Below the pieces are notes generated by a model. It saw only the letters and a program-made list of their open reading frames with translations, made no database searches and had not been told where the DNA came from. The position numbers and the translations under genes are program-made. A stretch of DNA of 10,919 bases from Wuchereria bancrofti (taxonomy: Eukaryota; Nematoda; Chromadorea; Rhabditida; Onchocercidae). Location: contig SSBO01000110.1 of NCBI GenBank assembly GCA_005281725.1, positions 593 through 11,511 on the forward strand, read 5' to 3'. Of the stretch, positions 1-9,113 are shown one piece after another; position 1 is the stretch's first letter, and each line of letters starts with the position of its first letter.

Positions 1-142
1 TCTTCTAATTTTATTACCCATAGCAATTTGGACCATTTTTTAATCTGACTAATGTCAATATTTCTCTCTGGTCTTGATGCAATATGAAGCTAGTTTTGTT
101 TCAGGTTCTGTTATTTCATGAGTCTGGCATCTTCGTTCCGTT
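1..142 (-). mobile_element. Bel/Pao gag-region remnant, minus strand (cut by window edge)
   Basis: This is the same sequence that lies directly upstream of the gag zinc-knuckle region in the right-hand copy, but in the opposite orientation, so the gag of this copy would continue to the left of base 1. No retroelement motif lies inside the 142 bases themselves; the assignment rests on the match to the right copy. One difference is informative: read on the minus strand, this copy has TGG near base 30 where the right copy has TGA. The two copies have therefore picked up separate changes since they diverged. Confidence 0.65.
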
Positions 143-298
143 GAACTGGTAACCATTTGCTACTGCTATCACCTGCAACCACCTATTACAGTACCGACTT
201 GCTACTTTAACCGCTTGTTACTGTAAACACTTGCAACCATCCATTACTGTAACTACCCCTTGCTACCGTGCTATTTGTATGACAGGTGGTTGCAAGTG
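1..298. repeat. Left arm of long inverted repeat (partner 9968-10322)
   Basis: The reverse complement of 9968-10322 matches this stretch from base 1, which pairs with base 10322. I count about a dozen mismatches over the first 250 bases, so roughly 95% identity by eye. The outer part (1-142) is single-copy-like sequence that in the right arm runs straight into Bel/Pao gag; the inner part is a short-unit tandem array. The left arm lacks a stretch of about 63 bases of array sequence that the right arm has. The window starts inside the arm, so its true outer end cannot be seen. Confidence 0.93.
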
Positions 299-397
299 AT
301 TATATTAGCAAGTGTTTATGGTTACAGGTGCTTAACAGGTGATTACAAGTAGTTATGATAGTGGTGGCAAATAGTGATAGGTGACAGCAAGTGTTTG
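143..397. repeat. Short-unit tandem array with internal inversion (left)
   Basis: The array is built from imperfect units of about 20-25 bases around TTGCAACCACC and GTTACTGTAA. From about 143 to 280 the units read in one direction; from about 281 to 397 they appear as reverse complements (GGTGGTTGCAAGTG, GGTTACAGGTG). The array therefore has a head-to-head switch near 265-285, at the sequence GTGCTATTTGTATGACAGG, which is also shared with the right arm. Units are too diverged to count exactly by eye. Units after 298 have no clear counterpart in the right arm. Confidence 0.8.
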
Positions 398-1048
398 AAA
401 AAAAAAATAATTTTATCAATTTTGTGTTTGATGACATTAAGGTTGCCATAATATTTCGAGTGATCGCCAATGATCACTCCTTTACTTTTCTGATTAAAGT
501 AAAAGTCGCATTTTTTCTTGTTTTTGATAATTTCATTACTTTTGCTGTGATCCCAATAACACATTGCATATGTTGGCAATGTGAATATAGCGAATCATTT
601 GTAAAACTACGATTGCTTTTAATGTTACCAGAAATATTTCAATTTAACTATTGTTTGTATTTACCGTATTAAATAGATGTTTTTGATATTTTTTTCTTAA
701 TAACTGTTAGTAGTCAGGGATTATTTCGTACCCAATGTAATTTCTAACTTTTTGAGAATAGTAAAATCATTACATATGAGCGTATGGAATTTAGGATAGA
801 AAAAGTTAGTTGTACATTAATGATAAAATATTCATTTTCGATGTTTATTATCATATTGTCCACTTTAATCATCAAAATAGAAAGCACATAAATGAAATAA
901 TTTCGTTAAGCTAATTTGAATCGATTGTTTGCGAATTGCTATAATCATTTTTCTTTTTATTTAAAAAAAACCGTTCATTTCACTGTCACTCTGATTCTAT
1001 GTATTTCTGGCTTTTATCGAAAATGTAATTATAATCTTTTCTATGCAT
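398..1048. other. AT-rich intergenic stretch, no supported gene
   Basis: I see no splice-framed exon pattern or recognisable protein here. One open frame runs on each strand near the start (343-579 minus and 391-672 plus), but the plus-strand frame lacks an ATG at its beginning and neither product looks like a known family. The stretch holds a perfect hairpin at 458-479. Confidence 0.6.
458..479. repeat. Perfect 8-bp inverted repeat (hairpin)
   Basis: GAGTGATC is followed by a 6-base spacer GCCAAT and then GATCACTC, a perfect stem of eight pairs. It is not followed by a T-run and no gene is nearby, so no function is assigned. Confidence 0.6.
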
Positions 1049-1099
1049 GTGAATTGTATTTAATAATAGCAATACGTTAAGTAATAAATTTGTACAATG
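1049..1099 (+). repeat. 51-base direct repeat, copy 1 (copy 2 at 7262-7312)
   Basis: The stretch aligns without gaps to 7262-7312. About nine of 51 positions differ, and every difference I count is a transition (A/G or C/T). The shared core includes AGCAATAC and ATAAATTTGTACA. Flanks do not match, so this is a fragment of a dispersed repeat of unknown type. Confidence 0.75.
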
Positions 1100-1715
1100 A
1101 TTTCTCCAAAAGAAGAAAAAGCGTAAATGTAAATATTATTGAAGCAATATAGCGTAACTTATAAATAGATAGCAATTTCACGTCAGTCTCGTCGACTGCC
1201 ACCGGGCTGATAAGGATTTGACGATTGTTTTATAGAACTAATGAGGAAATTTTTTTTTGCATTCTGATCAATAATTGTTGGAAATTTTTAGATTTCATTT
1301 TGTGGATTGAAATATCAGAAATATTAGAGTTGAAATATCAGAAAGGAAGAACACAATAAACTTTAAGAATGGATTTCTAAAAAGTTTTTCACCCCGAATT
1401 GAAAGCAAAATTACCTATTCACTTGGATTGCTGTTTCAATGAGAATAAATGTATTTCATCATTATTATTAATTTCATTCTGCCTAAATAACTGCATATCA
1501 TATTAACAGTAATTTTCAAGCTATGATACTATTTCATAATCCATTAAGAATAGCAATAAAATATATTGGATGATTAAATTGATAATCTATTCACTTGCAT
1601 TAAGTATATCATTACAAATAGAGTTGCTTGACATGTCAATGCAGTGTTTCTATGCTTAAACCAAGAACATATCAACATAATTTCATTGAAATCTAATGGG
1701 CAACAATCGGGAAGC
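1100..1715. other. Intergenic stretch, no supported gene
   Basis: The stretch is mostly AT-rich. Around 1183-1222 there is a GC-richer patch with a 5-bp stem (CAGTC, then TCGTC, then GACTG), and at 1306-1345 the phrase TTGAAATATCAGAAA occurs twice, 23 bases apart. Neither could be tied to a gene or a known element. Confidence 0.6.
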
Positions 1716-1920
1716 TTATCGTTACTAAATCATAATGTTGAATTATGGGAGGAAATCTCGGAGAGAACATTTTTCCGCAATATTGCTAACAAAACTTGAA
1801 TTTTAATATATTTTTCAAATATTTTCATTGATTTTTATCTCTGATCGCATTTTAACACTGTTAATTACAATTACCACATTTTTAACAATGAATAAATTAA
1901 CAGTAAATATGCTCTTTTTT
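1716..1920 (+). repeat. Dispersed direct repeat, longer copy (partner 9461-9603)
   Basis: The core ATAATGTTGAATTATGGGAG and the following bases through GAGAACATTTTTCCGCAATATTG recur near 9476-9525 with few changes. Both copies end in CATTTTTAACAATGAATAAA. The left copy carries about 70 extra bases (roughly 1807-1876) that the right copy lacks. The two copies are in the same orientation. No coding frame or terminal repeat was seen, so this is an unclassified interspersed repeat. Confidence 0.82.
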
Positions 1921-2473
1921 CCATCTTACTTCAGCAATTATCAAATTAAGCCCGCTTTTCTTTCAATTAAAAAAATTCTCGAGCTTCCTTAAATTTAATC
2001 AATTATTTTAAAGTCTCAATTAGGTAATGCTGTGATCCTGAAAAGGTAACAGTTTGAATGGCAATAATATATCATTTTTTTATCGCTTCATTTTTCATGC
2101 ATAATTAATCATCATTCATATCTGCTCGTTATCTTTATATTATCTGCAAGAATTGTTTGAAGACCTGAAATAGTTTAAAATGTTTTTCAGATAATCCATG
2201 TAAATTATTATGTGACTTGTAAAGGTGCACTTTTTAAAACTATTTTATGAACTATCGCCAAAAAAAGTCGACAGTCATGTAAATTGAATAATTTTAAAGA
2301 AACGAGCTCATAAAAACACTTGCGTTGTTTAGTTTTCATTCTAACTGCTTAGAATTTACTAACAAAGTTGTGAAAATACCAGTTTCATAAGCTTCTCCTC
2401 ACATCGCTTGCTTTCTTCATTAGAAATGTTCATTTTGTCCTTTTTTTCTCATCATTCTAAATTACCATCTACT
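1921..2473. other. Intergenic stretch, no supported gene
   Basis: The sequence is AT-rich with frequent stops in all frames. I found no exon-like segment, RNA gene or repeat with a partner in the window. Confidence 0.55.
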
Positions 2474-2602
2474 GTTGGAAAATCGAAAAAATATTTATTG
2501 CACATTAAATGCTTAGAATATTTCTAATGATTATCACTATAAACTAATTCGTTATTCCCTTGTTATTTCCCATTTTCGAAACAATGAATCCTTTATCAAA
2601 TC
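2474..2602 (+). repeat. Foldback element, left arm
   Basis: The arm runs from GTTGGAAAATCG to CTTTATCAAATC and pairs with 2871-3001. Its inner 50 bases are a perfect match to the partner. Confidence 0.88.
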
Positions 2603-2870
2603 GTAAATATACATCTGCTAAGCCAAGCCCACTTTCTACATCTTTAAAAAATCTAGTCAACTGATAAGAAAGAAACAAACGGTGGCTATCTTCTCACCCT
2701 GCTACTCAACAATACTATTCATCAGCTATTTCTATTATTCAACTGTATGTTGCATCGATTGACATTTTTAAAGAAAATAAACGAACGATATCTGGGTCGA
2801 TCTTGCTCGGAGACAAGAAGCAAAGGGTTCAAATATCAAAATTATAACAAATATTGGTGCCACAAGGTAA

Positions 2871-3001
2871 GATTTAGATAAAGGATTCATTGTTTCGAAA
2901 ATGGGAAATAACAAGGGAATAACGAACTGATTTATAGTGACAAATCATCAGAAATATTCTAAACATGAAATGTGTAATAAATATTTTTTCGGTTTTCCGA
3001 C
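2871..3001 (-). repeat. Foldback element, right arm
   Basis: The arm runs from GATTTAGATAAAG to GGTTTTCCGAC and is the inverted partner of 2474-2602. It is two bases longer than the left arm because of small indels. Confidence 0.88.
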
Positions 3002-3895
3002 ATATAAATTAAATGTACATTACCTACTACCTATGTTAAATGTCTGATAGCTGTACTACTATTTATTCGGAGAAAAATCGTAAGAAAAAAGAAAAAATAC
3101 CGTAAAAATATCGTAAGACGTAAGACAATCAATTTCCATTATGTGAACATCGTAATTCCTGAAATGACTGAGATGCAATTAAAAAATTACTTAGAAATTA
3201 CTTAGAAAAGTTATCTTCCCGAGTTGCTCTATTCAAATGAAAAACAAAATAATTTAAGAATTTTTGAAGTCAATATTTTTATGGATATTATGTAAGCATT
3301 TTCAATTCTGTTAATAAATTGAATCATGTGTAGTACTTTTCGAAATGAAACTATAGAAATGCTTTGTTATCATGAAAACTTACTGTCGGAACAATTTAAA
3401 TATTTCTATAATATAGAAATATGCCGAATCATCCAGTCAAAAGTGTAGAGCTGAGACAAATCGAAGTGCACTTTTGTCGGAGTGAGTTCAGTGAATGGCT
3501 TTGTACTACCATTTATATGGCATTAAATCCTACTAAATTACAACTCAATCAAATTCCCACCTAATTTTCTAGTGATAACAAGGAAGAATAACCTAGTGAT
3601 TAATTTTCTGATAACTGCACTATGCATAGCAATAATAAACCCTCCCAATGATAAAATCTTTATCACGAGATGCCTGTGCCAATCATTGTTTCTACGACAT
3701 TTAAAATCAAACTTAAAATAAATTTTCATGCATCCAATATTTCTCGAAACGTAACAGAATACATTTATTCGTTTAACATTTAAATAATTCAGTAATGAAT
3801 ATGAAATTAATGCGATTTTTTGAATGAAATTAGGTCAATTTTGTAATGCATTTACTATTGGAATATCATATCAGCAATGGCTGTCATATCTTCAT
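3002..3895. other. Intergenic stretch, no supported gene
   Basis: The stretch contains a 9-bp stem with a 3-base loop at 3401-3421 (TATTTCTAT, AAT, ATAGAAATA), a spaced 8-bp inverted pair CAAAAGTG / CACTTTTG near 3439-3475, and a tandem doublet of ATTACTTAGAA at about 3186-3207. A minus-strand ATG frame of 63 codons at 3538-3729 has two hydrophobic runs but no family match that I recognise. I do not call it a gene. Confidence 0.55.
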
Positions 3896-3897
3896 AA

Positions 3898-3934
3898 TTA
3901 ATATGAATATCTTCCGGTTTTTGGAAAAACAAAA
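3898..3934 (+). repeat. Short dispersed repeat with hairpin core, copy 1
   Basis: ATTAATATGAATAT followed by TTCCGGTTTTTGGAAAAAC recurs at 9606-9642 as a close match. The core can fold (TTCC / GGAA), and the pairing is better preserved in the right copy (TCCCGGTTTTCGGGA). At the right locus it directly follows the 9461-9603 repeat, so both may be pieces of one family. Confidence 0.65.
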
Positions 3935-4973
3935 CAGCAGTTCTTGGTATATTATATTGAAGTATGAAATATGCTAGAAAAACGAATCAGAAAATTCTGA
4001 TATAAACGAATCAAACTTCTTGTATGGATATTATTGTCAACTAATGTGTTATCGATTCAGCAGGATTGAGAGAGTTAATGATACTTTCCTTCTGAAGCAT
4101 AAATGTGCAGATGAAGCAGTAAGTAAAAAAATGTTTATCGATCAAAACGTTCCTAAAATAGGTTTTCCAATTAATCTCTATGGGATCTTATGACCCGATA
4201 ACAACATGACAAGTTACTAATCATATGGTAAGTGACCTATCGATCATTTTTCCACTTTCAAAATATTCTGTTTCTGCGCATTCATCTCATTTCACAAAAA
4301 TATTCTCATCAATATGCAATCACAAGCACCAAATTTGAATGATACAAGATATCGAAGTCGGATTCCAGAAATAAATTTCAGGAAAAAATCTGTTTTTGAC
4401 AAAAAATTTTTTTCACATTGCACTTATCTCTTTAATAACAATTTCAGCTAATATTAGAACTGAATTGTTCTCACACGGAATGCTTAGGTATATCAACGAT
4501 ACTACTTCTTTTCCCTTTTTTCATAAGTTATATCACTGTGATTTTCAAAAACCTACCCTTTCTCTTGTCGATATTTTCCAAGGAAATGCAGAAATTGCTT
4601 ATAAACTTTCAGCAAAACTTTATTTTATTCAGTATCTGATACTGAGGCATCAGCTATTAATTCACAACTTGATATCTTAAAACATCAAAATCGGCTTTTT
4701 CTCTTTTCTGAAAAACAAGTCCTGATACCTTCAGATATCATATCTTCTCAAAAGCCAATGTTTAGATTGAATCGTAACCATCTCAAATTATGAAATAGTG
4801 ATTTACAGCAACCATAGAAGTGATCACTTAATTTAGTAGTTAAATTCTTGGTTTTAATCTTGTATCCTTCTTCGCTTCCATTTAGTAATTTCATTTCTTA
4901 ATTTGAAATTAAAATTCATGATAATTTAAAATGTTTGCACTTCAGACATTTAAAATATTAACTGAAATCAAAG
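3935..4973. other. Upstream intergenic region of the receptor gene
   Basis: No gene is supported here. One plus-strand frame stays open over 4375-4680 and has a hydrophobic start, but it has no ATG at its beginning and resembles nothing I know. A sequence of the form TTTCAG occurs at 4376-4381, which would allow it to be an exon, but no donor site or partner exon was found. Control elements of the receptor probably lie in this stretch; I cannot name specific sites. Confidence 0.5.
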
Positions 4974-4983
4974 CTCTTTCTAG
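4974..4983 (+). promoter_or_regulatory. Candidate trans-splice acceptor before the receptor ATG
   Basis: CTCTTTCTAG lies 45 bases before the receptor start codon. A pyrimidine-rich run ending in AG just upstream of an ATG is where many nematode messages receive a spliced leader. A second candidate, GCACTTCAG, ends near 4945. The choice is inference from pattern only. Confidence 0.35.
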
Positions 4984-5028
4984 TAATTTCCAAATTCAAA
5001 ACAACGAGAAAGATTATTCACTGATAAC

Positions 5029-6878
5029 ATGATTGTTCGTTATTACTGTATTGTTGCATTATTTCTAATATCGCCTCTAAACTGCCATGAAGAAAATGCG
5101 ACAAATGTATTTGACATAAGGGACGAGCAGCATATAATTATAAAATATACAGTAGCTACGGTAATTTTTTTCTCTGCGACATACGGTGTTATTACCAATT
5201 TTTTAATGGCTACCGTGTGCTACAGTCGGAACAATCTCTACAGTCGTCCATTCATCCTTATCGTATCCCAAATAATTATTTCTAATTTGGTAACCCTTAT
5301 TCCATATGTGATTATCCTGTTGCCTGGAATGTTACTGAGTGAAAATTATGGTAAGTTAATTTATTTTTATAATTATTTATTGATATGATTTAAAAGAATG
5401 AAAGAATAGCCTGTTATTGATGAATAAAACGGTATCATCTGACTGATAATATTATTTAAGAATTTTGACTTACACTCCAAGCATTTTAAATTTGTTTTGA
5501 TAAACCACTTTGTTTAATATCTTAGCCCACAAAATGGCGTGGATGAGTGATGCATTCTGCAAGGTCCGTGCATATTCAAATATCGCCATAATATATTTTT
5601 CATTTCTGTTGACGCTGAATCGCTTCATAATTGTAATTTTACCGAAATATAACGTATTTTTCCAGTCAACAAAGCTATATTTCTTACTTCTTCTCGTGTG
5701 GTTGATATCTTTTGGTATGATATATTAAATTTTACGCTATGTTTTAAATGAATGTTCCATCGTAGTTTATAGAGAGTGACGATTGTTTAATCTTGGCCAC
5801 TTTTGTCCTTGTTGCCATCTTGTCAGTTTTTGGAATGACATTTTAATTCAACATTCCGCTCCTATTTGTATTTATAAATGCAATTATAAATTTATGGCTG
5901 TTATTGAGTTTTAATTTTCAGTTACTTCATTTGCTGACTTTTATTTCTGTACGAGACATTTCGAAGTTTCCACCTTGCGGTGCTTAACAGATGGCACAAA
6001 ACACCCAGGCAGAAAATTTTTCAAACAGTTAGATTTAAGCACCGTTTTAATTTTTTACAGCACAGGATTTCATAATTCAATTATAATTTGACGAAGCATC
6101 AAAACTTCATACTGCTTCAAGCAATAAAATGATGTTTCAAACTTTTCCTGTAACTGTAACAAGAAATCAGCAAAATGCCATGATCATTTCAATTTCGCAA
6201 TGATGCGCCTGAGATTAATTAAAATCCATCAATTAGTTCTGATCAGTTTTCAGTTTTCTTATTATTTTGGGGCTATCTCTAGCCATTACAATGATTATAA
6301 TGTACTTAGCAATCATTTGCAATATACGCCGTCGTTCTGTATCAGTTAATAATGAAACACGAAGTTGGTGATAAGAATGATCGTTTTTTTCTTCTTTTAT
6401 AACCAAAATAGCACTTTAAGATTTTTTATTTTCATACTATATTGGAAACAATTTTTGGTTGTTCTAAATTTATTCAAAAAACTTCCAAAGTTTACTTTTC
6501 TCTTGCATCTTACTTCATTGTTCATTCCAAATTAAATATGAAATTTTAGAAACATTTGCGGTTAAAACAGGACCTAAAACATATACGTTGAGAACTGCCA
6601 AATACGAACGATCAATGCTAATTCAAGTAGGATTAACTTCTGGCGGATTAATATTTGGAATTCTAATATTCCACGTTCTGCCAGTGGCAAAGATTTTTGG
6701 TCAAGAAGGCTTAATTGCAATGAACATTTTCCAATGCTTCTACATCATCGCTTATCGTTGTGCATTACCAACAGTTTTTTTCTTAACCAACGAACGTGCT
6801 CGTAAATATCTATACTTACTTTTGAATACTAATGTAGTTAAACCTATCCTAATTGTTACAAAGCAAGTTGCCAGATAA
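5029..6878 (+). CDS. Srx-like nematode chemoreceptor (7TM GPCR), five exons
   Basis: This is probably a sensory or peptide G-protein-coupled receptor at the plasma membrane; the ligand is unknown. My exon model is 5029-5350, 5526-5714, 5922-6027, 6254-6363 and 6550-6878, which gives 351 codons with no internal stop. Introns are 175, 207, 226 and 186 nt. The first two introns have good sites (GTAAGT donor; CTTAG and TTTTCAG acceptors). The donors at 6028 (GTTAGA) and 6364 (GTTGGT) are weak and were chosen because they keep the frame. The product has a signal-like start (residues 1-20), an N-glycosylation site NAT at 23-25, and membrane segments near 37-62, 74-102, 122-146, 157-178, 207-230, 264-288 and 297-321. 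Cys119 before segment 3 and Cys180/Cys191 in the second outer loop could form the usual disulfide. LNRF at 138-141 takes the place of DRY, as in nematode Srx receptors. Another nematode receptor class remains possible. Confidence 0.85.
5922..6089 (+). other. Receptor exon 3 with uncertain 3' end
   Basis: After the TTTTCAG acceptor the frame inherited from exon 2 stays open to a TGA at 6089-6091. It contains the end of membrane segment 4, two Cys residues (YFCTRH and LRCLTDG) and the run LDLSTVLIF. Only a donor at 6028 joins in frame to the segment-5 exon at 6254, and that choice drops LDLSTVLIF. The run would fit well before segment 5 in this family, so the real donor may lie further downstream and be non-canonical, or a small change may have broken it. 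Confidence 0.55.
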
Positions 6879-7261
6879 AGATATTTCACTTAAACTTAAT
6901 TTAAAGCGTAATGTCTCTTGATATGTTTCAAATATCACTGATAACTCTTTCTAAATGTTAGATGAATCAATACATGATTCCTTGAGTGCTATCAGAGCGA
7001 TATAACGAAATTTGTGCAATTTGCCTTGTTTCAAATTTGTTGTTGCAATTAATGACAATTGGTAAACTGATAATTCTCGTAAATTTTGAAGCAATAAGCG
7101 GTGTTTTAAGGCAATTGTTTTCCAAAAAATACCTTATTGTGACTTAAACCAAGAGAATCAAGAAAATTTTCTTGGCCTTATATGGAATCACGAAAGAGAT
7201 ATTATCCATTATCGCCACTTCCAACAATCATGGGACCAACTTTTGATTCCTCTATCGTCGT
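6879..7261. other. Receptor 3' flank, no clear poly(A) signal
   Basis: No canonical AATAAA was seen in the 200 bases after the TAA at 6876-6878, so the end of the message cannot be placed. A perfect 16-bp palindrome, CAAGAAAATTTTCTTG, lies at 7159-7174. No other gene is visible. Confidence 0.5.
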
Positions 7262-7312
7262 ATGAATTACATTTAACAGTAGCAATACATTAAGCGATAA
7301 ATTTGTACAGTG
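7262..7312 (+). repeat. 51-base direct repeat, copy 2 (copy 1 at 1049-1099)
   Basis: The stretch aligns ungapped with 1049-1099 and differs only by transitions. Just downstream, GCGATAAGTT recurs twice (near 7312-7320 and 7339-7348), which may be a small local duplication. Confidence 0.75.
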
Positions 7313-8513
7313 CGATAAGTTGCAGTTTTTCTATTAAGCGATAAGTTTCTATTAAAGATCATTGCATATTACTTTCAATGACAAATCTTTGCTACACGAG
7401 AAATGTTTAGCAAAATCACTAAACAATGTACAGATTGCTTTTTGTTAACTTTATTATTTATAGAGCAAGTTAAAAATTTGGTTTATTTTTTAAGTAAAAT
7501 TTCAGAAATCATAGAAATGTGACATATGATCTAACGTTTAGTAGGAATGTTTGAAAACACGCTCTTCTTCATCAGTGAAATGTTTGAAAATACGCTCTTT
7601 TTCATCTTTTTCATCAGTGTAAACAAGAAATGATTGAGAAGGAGTTTGTGTTTGTTTGTTGACAAAATGAGTTAATCAAATTTTTATCAAATCAAGAAAT
7701 GGTCTAATAACAAAATGTAAACAATAAACAATTAGCAGTGCAAAAGAAAGTGAATCGAAATTCAATCGGGAAATAATTCGAGAAGCTGTTAATTCCCATT
7801 CCGGAAACAATCAGAAATCAAAGTCTCTTTTCACTACTTTTCAAAAATCATATCTCAGTCCTAAGATACAAAAAAGTGTCGTTTGGTGACAGTTCAAGGA
7901 GAAATGCAGAATGCTTAAAAATTTGTTCATTACTATTTTCAATTCAAAAATAAATCTAGGAATGTCCGAAAATTTGGTAGAAAATGGTCAATAACTTATG
8001 GATATAGTCAATACTTTAAAAAAAAACGCACTATTTATTCTTTCGGATTCAATTGGTGTCCAACAATGACAACTTTTACTGTTATTAACGCATATCAACA
8101 CGACTTAAATATTTTTTATGATATAACATATCAGAAATTCAGGTATTATTTCCTTGGACACTTTCCATTAATACCAAAAACGATTTCATAATAAAAACTA
8201 ATTTAGCTTTTAATTTCCCCTTCACATTTGGTGGAAAATTTCGGAAAAAAGATCCTTCGCAAACAGACCTGCTGATATGCTTAAAAATGCCCAAAAAATC
8301 CCTTAAATCACGCCTTAAAACTAAAAATCATGTCTTAAAACTTAAGTGATGCCAATGTCTCAAGAATTAAGGAAATAATTACCAAGAATTAATGAAACCA
8401 CGCAATATTTTAAATTAAGTTTTGTAAACAAAGTAACTCGTAAATCTCTTTCACGTCTACAACTATTATTTCTTACGTGTAACTTGTACGTGCTCATACG
8501 ATTTCGATTTTAG
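7313..8513. other. Intergenic stretch, no supported gene
   Basis: Apart from the tandem duplication at 7546-7619 and a few CTTAAAA-type short repeats at 8280-8345, nothing stands out. If the exon-like pieces after 8514 belong to a gene, its first exon should lie somewhere here; I could not find a convincing one. Confidence 0.5.
7546..7619 (+). repeat. Two-copy tandem duplication
   Basis: AATGTTTGAAAACACGCTCT with its TTCATCAGTG end (7546-7577) is repeated immediately at 7578-7619. The second copy has gained about ten bases by doubling the motif CTTTTTCAT. This looks like replication slippage in noncoding DNA. Confidence 0.85.
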
Positions 8514-9113
8514 TGACGCTTTTTAGTCTTTTAATTAGTGTGCAAAAATTTTGCCTGTTCCCAATTCCATGTGTAAGTGAAATTAATAAAGATGGAATTA
8601 AGAAGAAGCAAAATCTTCAAAAGTTTGAAAATTACCACTGTCGTCACGGTCATCATCTAACATTCGTGAGATATAGGCAATTTTTAGGATCAAAAAAACT
8701 AGAATACACCAGAATTTTTTTTATGATATATTTCAATATCGGAATTTTTTTTTATTTAGAAAACCTTCGATCAATCAATGATGTCATTTGTTATTTTAAA
8801 AGTTATGAATAATTAATTTGTCTTCATACGGAAACGCAATATTATTTATTTTGCAATTATATAAAAATAACTTTTGTAAATAATTTTGTGAGAATTTAAT
8901 TTAATTCGTTTAATATTAACGAGAATTTACAGTTATCATCGTTATCTGATAGTTCATCTGGACGGGAAATAAAAATTCGGCAGCCAACTCATATTTCAGA
9001 ATCAGAAAACAGTTCTGAAATATCAACAAACGGTAAGATTGATTATGTTCTTTCTCATTCTTTTTTATGCGTTTTATAAATCGCTCTATGATGGATATAC
9101 AGATGGGAGATGA
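8514..9113 (+). CDS. Possible partial gene: exon-like pieces, product unknown
   Basis: Three pieces resemble spliced exons. Piece 1 (8514-8572) follows TTTTAG and ends at a strong GTAAGT donor; it encodes a short hydrophobic run ending LFPIPC. Piece 2 (8933-9032) follows TTTACAG and ends at GTAAGA. The phases of pieces 1 and 2 agree, and piece 2 is Ser-rich and charged, with LSSLSDSSSG at its start and ISESENSSEIS near its end. Piece 3 begins at 9103 after ATACAG. In the inherited frame it gives three codons and then TGA (9111-9113), whereas a different frame there stays open for 32 codons from an ATG. No start exon was found and no family is recognised. It could be the 3' end of a membrane protein, a decayed gene or chance. 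Confidence 0.3.

Larger units (their letters stand above)
2474..3001. mobile_element. 528-bp foldback (MITE-like) element
   Basis: Two inverted arms, 2474-2602 and 2871-3001, enclose a 268-base loop. The arms are about 91% identical overall by eye. The 50 bases nearest the loop (2548-2597 against 2877-2926) are identical, while the outer halves carry most mismatches. The ends read GTTGG on the left and CCGAC on the right. No clear target-site duplication is visible next to these ends, and the loop has no transposase frame. The shape suits a non-autonomous DNA transposon or foldback element. The superfamily is not assigned. Confidence 0.85.

Noticed and set aside
343..579. Minus-strand open frame of 78 codons overlapping the same stretch
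   Set aside because: Antisense shadow of the plus-strand frame, partly inside repeat units, with no recognisable motif.
391..672. Plus-strand open frame of 93 codons next to the left array
   Set aside because: It begins at a GTG rather than an ATG, no family is recognisable, there is no splice context, and its AT-driven composition fits chance.
1183..1222. GC-richer patch around CCACCGGGCTGATAAGG
   Set aside because: Considered as an exon or RNA gene, but there is no supported frame, fold or partner copy beyond a 5-bp stem.
2805..2860. Possible tRNA or tRNA-derived SINE in the foldback loop (GGGTTCAAAT resembles a B box)
   Set aside because: No matching A box at the right distance and no cloverleaf can be drawn; one short match is not enough.
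3538..3729. Minus-strand 63-codon ATG frame with two hydrophobic runs
   Set aside because: Could be a small membrane protein, but there is no supporting splice site, family likeness or neighbour. Hydrophobic runs are common by chance in AT-rich DNA.
4375..4680. Plus-strand frame open for about 100 codons with a hydrophobic start after a TTTCAG
   Set aside because: No ATG at the start, no donor or partner exon in phase, and no resemblance to a family. Not enough to call a gene.
5773..5846. Alternative receptor exon 3 after TTTATAG, encoding a hydrophobic run after DDC
   Set aside because: It keeps phase with exon 2 but ends in TAA with no usable donor. The 5922 exon has a better acceptor (TTTTCAG) and the expected loop cysteines.
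8573..8812. Continuation of the frame after the GTAAGT donor at 8573
   Set aside because: It has long A and T runs and unbiased composition; more likely intron read-through of the candidate gene than coding.
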